Below the pieces are notes generated by a model. It was given only the letters and a program-made list of their open reading frames with translations, was not told where the DNA came from and ran no database searches. A stretch of DNA of 64,000 nt from Ovis canadensis (lineage: Eukaryota > Chordata > Mammalia > Artiodactyla > Bovidae). Of this stretch, positions 33,619-64,000 are shown in pieces; positions within the stretch are counted from its first letter, which is position 1, and every line of letters begins with the position of its first letter. The stretch covers positions 133,149,384 through 133,213,383 of the forward strand of contig NC_091250.1 in the NCBI RefSeq assembly GCF_042477335.2, given 5' to 3'. A program made the translations under genes and the position numbers.

Positions 33619-34477
33619 TTGAAGTGATTTTTGAGGCAGAAGTTATAACAGAGGGTACTTCTGAGAAGGGGTGATGTTGGAGCAAGCATGGGGAGGCGTC
33701 TGCAGGGCTGGTGGCCTTCTGCCTTGGTTAGTGTGGGGGCCGAACGGATGTGTACCTGATGGAAGATGCTTCAGACTGCACACTTGGGACTTGGACACTT
33801 TACTACACGCACGCTGAGGTAAACTTAATTTTAAAATTAAAGCATTTGAAGATTTGCAGAAAGGCTTTCCAGTAAACCCAGGGCTGTGCTATGAAGAGGG
33901 GGGGACAGGGTGGGTGTCGCTGCCGGGAACCAGCAGGTGTGACCGCAGCCCCCCAGACTCTACCGTTGGGTCTCGGGACTCAAATACACGTCCCTCCCAT
34001 ATCCACCCCACAGCCACCATCCCGCCCGAGCAGAGGGTGTCCTGCTTGTGCGTGGCTGCCTGCTGCAGGAAGGCACAGTTGGGCCCTCCCACCTCACCTG
34101 GCCCTTCTCCGGGGCTCACGGGTGCAGGCCACACCCACCACTCTCTGCTGTATTCATAAGCGGGCCTCTTGCCAGCTCACCTGCCCTGGTACCCAACTCA
34201 AACTCCCTTCAGGTTCAACAGGCCCCACAAGGCGGTGACCCTGCAACCTTCCGCTGTCCCAAGCCACCCCCACCTCCTCCAGCCTTCCCCTCCTCCCCAG
34301 TTTCGAGCTCCCTCAAGTCATATAAAGCCCCTGTCTGGCACACATCGTGACTCCCCTCTCTCCCTTCATCACACCTCTGGGCAAAACTGCAACCTGGTCC
34401 AATCCAGTTCTGCCCGCCTTCACGCGGGGCGTGGCCAAACAGCACACAGTCCCGCCAGTCCTCTTCCGGTGTCCTGA

Positions 34478-34600
34478 CCCCTAAGCTGATCTCTATTCTG
34501 AACCTCGGATCCGATCCCTTTTTGATCCCTAACCTCCCGTGATCTCTAACCTGACTCCTTAACCCAATTCCTAACCTGACCCTCTAACCTCCCTGAGCGG
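34478..34600. repeat. Degenerate CCTAACC-containing array
   Basis: Imperfect repeats of ctaacctgac / ccctaacctc / cttaaccca type occur about every 15-20 bases. It resembles a decayed minisatellite of telomere-like units. Confidence 0.55.
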
Positions 34601-36553
34601 AGCAGGTGTGCTTCCCGGATGTCCCACCTTGTTTCTCTCAACTGTCACTGGTGTAAAAAGGTGTAAGTTTACGCAAACGACACTTGTATAAATGTGCAGC
34701 GACTATGCAAGTTTACAGACAGTGTGTGGGGCGCACAGAGAACAGGGAAAAGGGAGCCCCCCAAGAGAAAAAACAAAAAGGCAGAAAGAGCTCATTTTAA
34801 AACTCACTGCACCACGCTTCTGCATTCTTGAGACTGTAGCGTGAAGAGAGGCGGGGCAGGAAGGCAGACTTCATCTGGCATTAAGGGTGTTCCCAGCAGC
34901 CACTAGGATGCCAGATTTCTGTTAGTTTGTACTTGTTTTTATAGATTTGAAATGGCTACAGGGAGCATACATTTTTCCTATAGTAATCAGGAAACCCAAT
35001 AAAGCTATTGATGGTTAAAAAATGAGTTTCTCTAACACTGTACCCTGCCCAGTTTGCAGACAGCATCAGAGATGGTGCCCAGAGGCCCCAGACACGGCGC
35101 CCCGACCCCTCTATGACGACCCTCGTTTTGGTTTCCTCCTTTCCACTCCACCTGGCTGGGCCAAGGGTGTCATCCCACGTGCAGGGAAGCAGCATTGGAA
35201 GTCCTGCAAACTACCCTTGTGCCCGTTGGCTGGCCGCTGCCTCCTGCTCCGCCCCGTCTCAGGCCAGGTGGAGCCCTGAAGCATCACCAAGGAGCAGCTT
35301 TGACTCTTCCCCCCTCTGCCTCTCAACAGATGGGAGACAGCTTTGAAGCAGAGCCCTCAGAAGCTCAGGGTCTATGTCAGCTCTCCGACCTTTTGGGCGT
35401 TAAAAGGCCAGTCCTGTCCAACTCTGAGGGTCTGCTGGCCCTGGCTCAGGCCTGGCCCTCGGTTGGCGGGGAAGGGGTAGGACTATCCTTCCTTGTGACC
35501 CTCTTTTCCCCTCCCCATCCCGAGGCATGGATAGGAACCCGACTTTATGGATTGTTGGCAAGGGGGTGAGGGGTTGGGGTGGGGCCTGGGTTTCAAGGAT
35601 CTGTGAGCTTAGAGTAACCCTGTATTTTAAGGCCATAGCACTCACCGCCCAGGGCCAACACAGGCACTTCCTGACATCTTCAAGGTGCCCTGCACTGACA
35701 AGCGTCACCCTCTCCCGCCTGAGGTGGGGACTGCGGCCAACCTGACCCAGCACCTGGCAGCTCTGGCAAGCTACTTCCTTCTGACCGTGAGGGCTGAGTG
35801 CTGGGGGAGCCTCCTGGGGAGACGGCCATGCCAGCGGCTGCTGAAGACTGGGGGGCCGGCTTCGATCAGGAGTCCCACACTCCCGCACGGCGGAGAACAG
35901 GCGCGCACTCTTGCAAGGTGCTGGACCTCTCCAAGTGGTGCCCCGGGGTTACCTCTGCGAACAAGATAGGCAGGCAGAGCGGGCGAGGACTGAAAAGATC
36001 TTCCAGGCGGAGGAGGGCCTGAGAGGGGCAAAGGCTGGGGGCGGGGCGGGGAGCAGGGTGGGGCTCCCCGAGAAGGGCTGAGGTGCGGGCCGGTGGCAGT
36101 GACCTGCTGGGGAGGCCACCCCTGGGCCTCGGGAGCCACCGACCCCCACGGCCCCCAGCCTGCTTTTCTTGCATCCACCTCATCAACCCCCGGACAACCA
36201 GCTGACCGCATCTGTGGGGAGGGGGAGGCGGGGCACAAAGGTCGGGGGTGCGCAGCCTCTGCCGCCCGGGTGCAGACGCGTGAGCGGCCAGCGGGGAGGA
36301 CCCGCGTACCAGGGACGCCGCCCCGAAGTCGGGGTTCTCGGTGTGGCGTGCGGTAGCCCCGGCTGGGCCGAGCCCGAGCAGGGGGCTCAGCCGGACAGGC
36401 CCGCCCGCCGACGCCCCTCGTCCCCCGGCGGGGCCCGGCCCCAGAAGCCCGGGAGGGAGGTGCCAGGCGACCCTGCGGAGTCCTCTCCAGCCGCACAGCC
36501 ACCTTCCCCGCCCCGCGCTGCCGCCGCTGGGGCGCAGACGCGGAACGACGCAG

Positions 36554-36565
36554 CGCGCGTGCGCC
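36554..36565 (-). promoter_or_regulatory. NRF1-like site
   Basis: The minus strand reads GGCGCACGCGCG and matches YGCGCAYGCGCR at all but the first base. NRF1 controls many nuclear genes for mitochondrial proteins, so the location makes sense, but function is inferred. Confidence 0.45.
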
Positions 36566-36598
36566 GCGGTCAGCCAGCCCGCGAGGCCGGGCGGCCAG

Positions 36599-36614
36599 CC
36601 CAGAATGCAGCGCG
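36599..36614 (+). promoter_or_regulatory. ZNF143/THAP11-like motif
   Basis: The sequence CCCAGAATGCAGCGCG agrees with the 3' half of the long SBS motif (CCCARMRTGCMHYGCG) except at one position. It lies about 200 bases upstream of the 5' leader, where such sites usually occur. Binding is inferred. Confidence 0.45.
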
Positions 36615-36626
36615 CCGCAGGGGCCG

Positions 36627-36698
36627 CCGGCCGCGCGGCACGCCGGGACGGGCAGTCGGCGTCCGGCCGCGGGGCACGCCGGGACCAGCAGTCCGCGG
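36627..36698. repeat. Two-copy 36-bp tandem repeat in the LETM1 promoter
   Basis: Two units begin at 36627 and 36663, each starting CCGGCCGCG and sharing GGCACGCCGGGAC and GCAGTC. The units resemble, in reverse orientation, the ZNF143/THAP11 site GCATGCTGGGA...TAGT with CpG-type changes. Confidence 0.75.
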
Positions 36699-36805
36699 CC
36701 GCGTGGGCCCGCCCCTGAGCGGGCCGGCGCCGAGCGCCCGCGGGGCCCAATGGGAGCGGCGGCCCGGCCGCCCCGCCCCGCGCCGCCGGACGTCGGTGCC
36801 GGGAC

Positions 36806-36838
36806 ATGGCTGCTGCCGGCGCCGGGTCCTTGAGCTGA
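36806..36838 (+). other. Upstream ORF in the LETM1 5' leader (10 codons plus stop)
   Basis: ATG at 36806 opens a 10-residue peptide ([10 protein letters not shown]) that ends at TGA 36836-36838, 121 bases before the LETM1 start and in another frame. It has G at -3 and G at +4, a better context than the main AUG. It matters only if transcription begins upstream of 36806. Confidence 0.6.
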
Positions 36839-36959
36839 GCGCCCGCCGCCTGCCACCAACCGCCGCCCTCAACCGTCCGCGGGCGGGCCGAGGCGCCGCG
36901 GGCCGGCGACGAGCCGCCGCCGCAGCAGGAGGAGGCCGGGCGGCCGGCGCGCTGGGCAC

Positions 36960-61514
<24,555 letters not shown>

Positions 61515-61633
61515 GGCCGGCCCAGCCCCCCGGCACGCGGGCCTCCACGCGCCCCCCTCCCACTGCAGTGGTCCCGACGTGATGCTGATTGCTTTGAAGT
61601 GATTCTTAGTGACGGACCTAATATTTTATCTGG

Positions 61634-61639
61634 AATAAA
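61634..61639 (+). terminator. Proximal LETM1 polyadenylation signal AATAAA
   Basis: A perfect hexamer lies 120 bases after the LETM1 stop codon in an AT-rich patch inside otherwise GC-rich sequence. Confidence 0.6.
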
Positions 61640-63601
61640 TCAGAAACTTCATAATCAAGTAATTTTTAACAGTCATCATTCCATGAAGATTGAGTCAGCC
61701 CGGAGCCCCCGTGCCCATCCAGGGAGGCTTCTCTGGGTCAGCAGGGGCCCAGCGCCATGGGGTCTCAGCCGTGGCGGGCAAGGGTGGCCAGCCAGCGGGA
61801 ATTGTGGCCCTGCACAGCCCCCTGGCTCCTGAGGTGGCTCGGGCCTCCCTGCTTGCCCCCTGGTAGCGTCTGCCTCAGAGGAGAGGACCCATGCAGGGAT
61901 GCCCCCGGCAGACACAGCCGCCTCGGCCTGGAGAAGCAGCTTCACGTGTCGCGGGCTTGGACTCCTGAGCGTCAGTGTGAACCAGCGAGCAGACCACGCC
62001 CACTGTCTCCATGGTTCTTGGGAACCTCGTCTGACACTCTCATGTGGGCATCCACGTCCTTTCCTGAGTGACCTTGGATTCTCACCTAATCCTTCAGCTA
62101 GCTAGCGCTGAGCTTCCTCACGCAACAATCTGCCCAGCTGAGCAAAGTGAGCATCAGTTAACGCCAGGAGAGGTGCTGGTGAAGCCCTTGGAGATGAAGC
62201 CTCCCCTGTGCAGGAATCGGTCATGCTTCTAAGCTGGGATGTCATCACCTCACCCCACACCCCGGGTGTTCAGATGGATTTCACCGCGTGTCTCACCCCA
62301 GAGGCTGTGGGGGCGCTTGAGGGGCTTGTGTCTGCCTGAGGCCCCTGGCCACGGGCATGCAGCAGGTCCGGGAGCCGGGTGGCCATGGCCCAGCACCGTC
62401 TGGCTTGGGCAGGGCCAGCCAGAGCGCTCCATGGTGCACCGACGTGGGCCCTGGGAGACCTGAGGCTGGTGGGGCCGGCAGGACGAGCGAAGGAACACAG
62501 CTTCCAGATGACCTGAGACCTTGTGCTCAGCCGCTGACGGACTGTGGATGAGCGGAGTACCTCTGAGTCCTCCAGTGGACACCCTTGTCGGGGCGGTGGG
62601 TGCTAAAGGGTTTTATTTCGGTAATTTCAGGGGCGTGTTGTAGGTGCTCCCTCAGTGTATACGAGTTGTCTTATGTGTGGAGTGGCCTGGGTTTCCGCTG
62701 CAGTAGTGTGCTTGCTTGTGGCGCTCGAGGTGGCCAGCATACTTGAGGAGAGGCTAGTCTTTCCCGGCCCCGTCCTCACCTTGCCGCCTTCACCAGGCAC
62801 CCAGCGCAGCCCCCTCATGTTCTCAGCACCTCCTCCCCACTGCCCCCACCCCGGCACGGCGGGACCCCTCTCCGGCATCTGTACCCGGGCCTGTCTGCTG
62901 CAGGCTTCCCTTTCGAGTTGCTTGTTTTTACTGTCCTAAACTTTATTTATTGCAGCTGAGCAGAGTGCCCGGGTGCGGCTGTAACCGGTGAGCAGTGCTG
63001 GGAGTGAGCGTGGGGTGTGACGCGGCATCAGGGTGGCTGGCTGTCGGCTGGGCACCCGGGGCCTGCCCCCGCCTTCCTGAGCTTTCTCAGGAGCGTGCTC
63101 AAGTCCCCGGGGCTGTGACGCCGTGCCCGCTGGAAGCGCAGCGGCCTTCTCCCTGCTTTGCGCCACCTGAACACCCCCCGTTACTAAGGATTCAGGAGAC
63201 TGACGTAGCTTCCAGAGTCGCTTTGGAGTATCCAATTCCAGACTTGAAAGCGAAGGCACCGCGTAATTTGTGCAGCGTCACCTCCAGGCAGTGGCCGTCA
63301 CAGCAACAGGACCAGCTCACCTGAGGGCCGCCTCCTTGGGCTGCGTGTCAACACCTTTTTTAGAAATAGCGTTTTTTATTAAAATATCAAACTCATGTTT
63401 GGGTAACAGCTCAGAGCACAATTTCTGAATCATGTGGCCCGTCCACAGTTGGGGTGGGAAGTGGCAGGGCTGTCTGAGTGTCTGGCTCCTGCTGCACTCC
63501 AGCCCGGCCTCTGGGGTCGCCTGCCCTGGGAGCGCGCGTCCCACCTGTCCTCGAGACGGTGCTGGAGACTAGACCCACGATCTCACGTGAGGAGAAGGCT
63601 G

Positions 63602-63607
63602 AATAAA
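63602..63607 (+). terminator. Distal LETM1 polyadenylation signal AATAAA
   Basis: A perfect hexamer is followed within about 30 bases by GT-rich sequence (gtcttgtatgactggactgt). It is the last plausible + strand signal before the window end. Confidence 0.55.
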
Positions 63608-63629
63608 GTGCCGTCTTGTATGACTGGAC

Positions 63630-64000
63630 TGTCACGGATGCTCTGTCTGACCAGGTTGCTGTGGCAGCCTCTCCTCTCCACAGCGGGCCTGGGGGGTGGT
63701 CCCCAGTGGGCAGGGCTGGGACCCTGGCCAAGGGATCACCAGGAGGGGGAAATTCTGAGAGACTGAGGGCCCTGGGTCGGGGGAAGCACCTGCCAGGGCC
63801 TGCCCCTGTCTGAGGGGTCCCAAGGCCCTGCGGGCCCCCCGACACCTGGGCAGAGCCAAGAGAACCAGCCAGGCCTGCCGCCCCCCAGGCCCACATCTCC
63901 AGGGGTGTGCCCTGCCTGGGCAGGCAACTGACGCCCAGCCGGGAGGCCTGCCGGGCAGACAGTTCAAGGAGCAGGACAGGCCCCGTCCTGTTGCCCTCCT
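63630..64000. other. Intergenic sequence after LETM1
   Basis: GC-rich sequence without a recognisable exon. In mammals FGFR3 lies beyond in convergent orientation, but its 3' end is not seen here. Confidence 0.5.

Larger units (their letters stand above)
22480..36020. other. Spacer between the NSD2 and LETM1 promoters
   Basis: This 13.5-kb stretch has no recognisable coding exon. The parts 22480-25440, 29010-29800 and 33620-36000 are mostly unique GC-rich sequence without long conserved frames. The remainder is made of the repeats listed separately. The arrangement fits a divergent gene pair with separate islands instead of one shared bidirectional promoter. Confidence 0.6.
61515..63625 (+). 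other. LETM1: LETM1 3' UTR (probable long form)
   Basis: This is non-coding sequence after the stop. A perfect AATAAA at 61634-61639 would give a 3' UTR of about 140 nt. ATTAAA at 63378-63383 and AATAAA at 63602-63607, the latter followed by a GT-rich stretch, would give about 2.1 kb. Human LETM1 mRNA carries a 3' UTR of several kilobases, so the distal site is likely the main one. The 3' boundary is inferred. Confidence 0.6.

Noticed and set aside
63630-64000. 3' end of FGFR3 on the minus strand
   Set aside because: Expected beyond LETM1 from gene order, but no kinase-tail sequence or minus-strand polyadenylation signal is seen here.

Overview
This window is nuclear DNA from a ruminant, most likely a bovid such as cattle, buffalo, sheep or goat. 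The evidence is several BovB (RTE-type) LINE copies, Bov-tA SINEs that carry a BovB-derived tail, and many tRNA-Glu-derived SINEs of the CHR type common to ruminants and whales. The sequence alone does not settle the species.

The one protein-coding gene that can be read in full is LETM1 on the + strand. It has 14 coding exons between 36960 and 61514, all with GT/AG junctions and consistent phases, giving an intact protein of 732 residues. LETM1 is a mitochondrial inner-membrane protein needed for K+/H+ exchange and also proposed to exchange Ca2+/H+. Its first exon lies in a CpG island (about 36020-37480). The 3' UTR has an early AATAAA at 61634 and a later one at 63602.

Region by region: 1 to about 20,900 contains no coding exon I recognise. 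It is best explained as the long first intron of NSD2 (WHSC1) on the minus strand, because mammals carry NSD2 head to head with LETM1 and a second large CpG island lies at 20880-22480. This interval is full of SINEs, L1 fragments and one long BovB copy (2432-4166). The stretch 22,480-36,000 is the intergenic spacer between the two divergent promoters, with two minus-strand BovB fragments, older repeats and a small orphan GC-box cluster near 27,000-27,200. The LETM1 introns hold further BovB, L1 and SINE pieces, with the largest cluster in intron 10. After 63,630 I see only GC-rich intergenic DNA; in mammals FGFR3 lies beyond, but none of its exons is visible.

I found no new multi-gene system. 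The observations worth a second look are regulatory and repeat-related: a strong-context upstream ORF ahead of the weak-context LETM1 start, a promoter tandem repeat resembling ZNF143/THAP11 sites, short GGGGCC and CTG repeats at the NSD2 end, a 32-bp minisatellite in LETM1 intron 12, and a nested BovB cluster close to exon 11.
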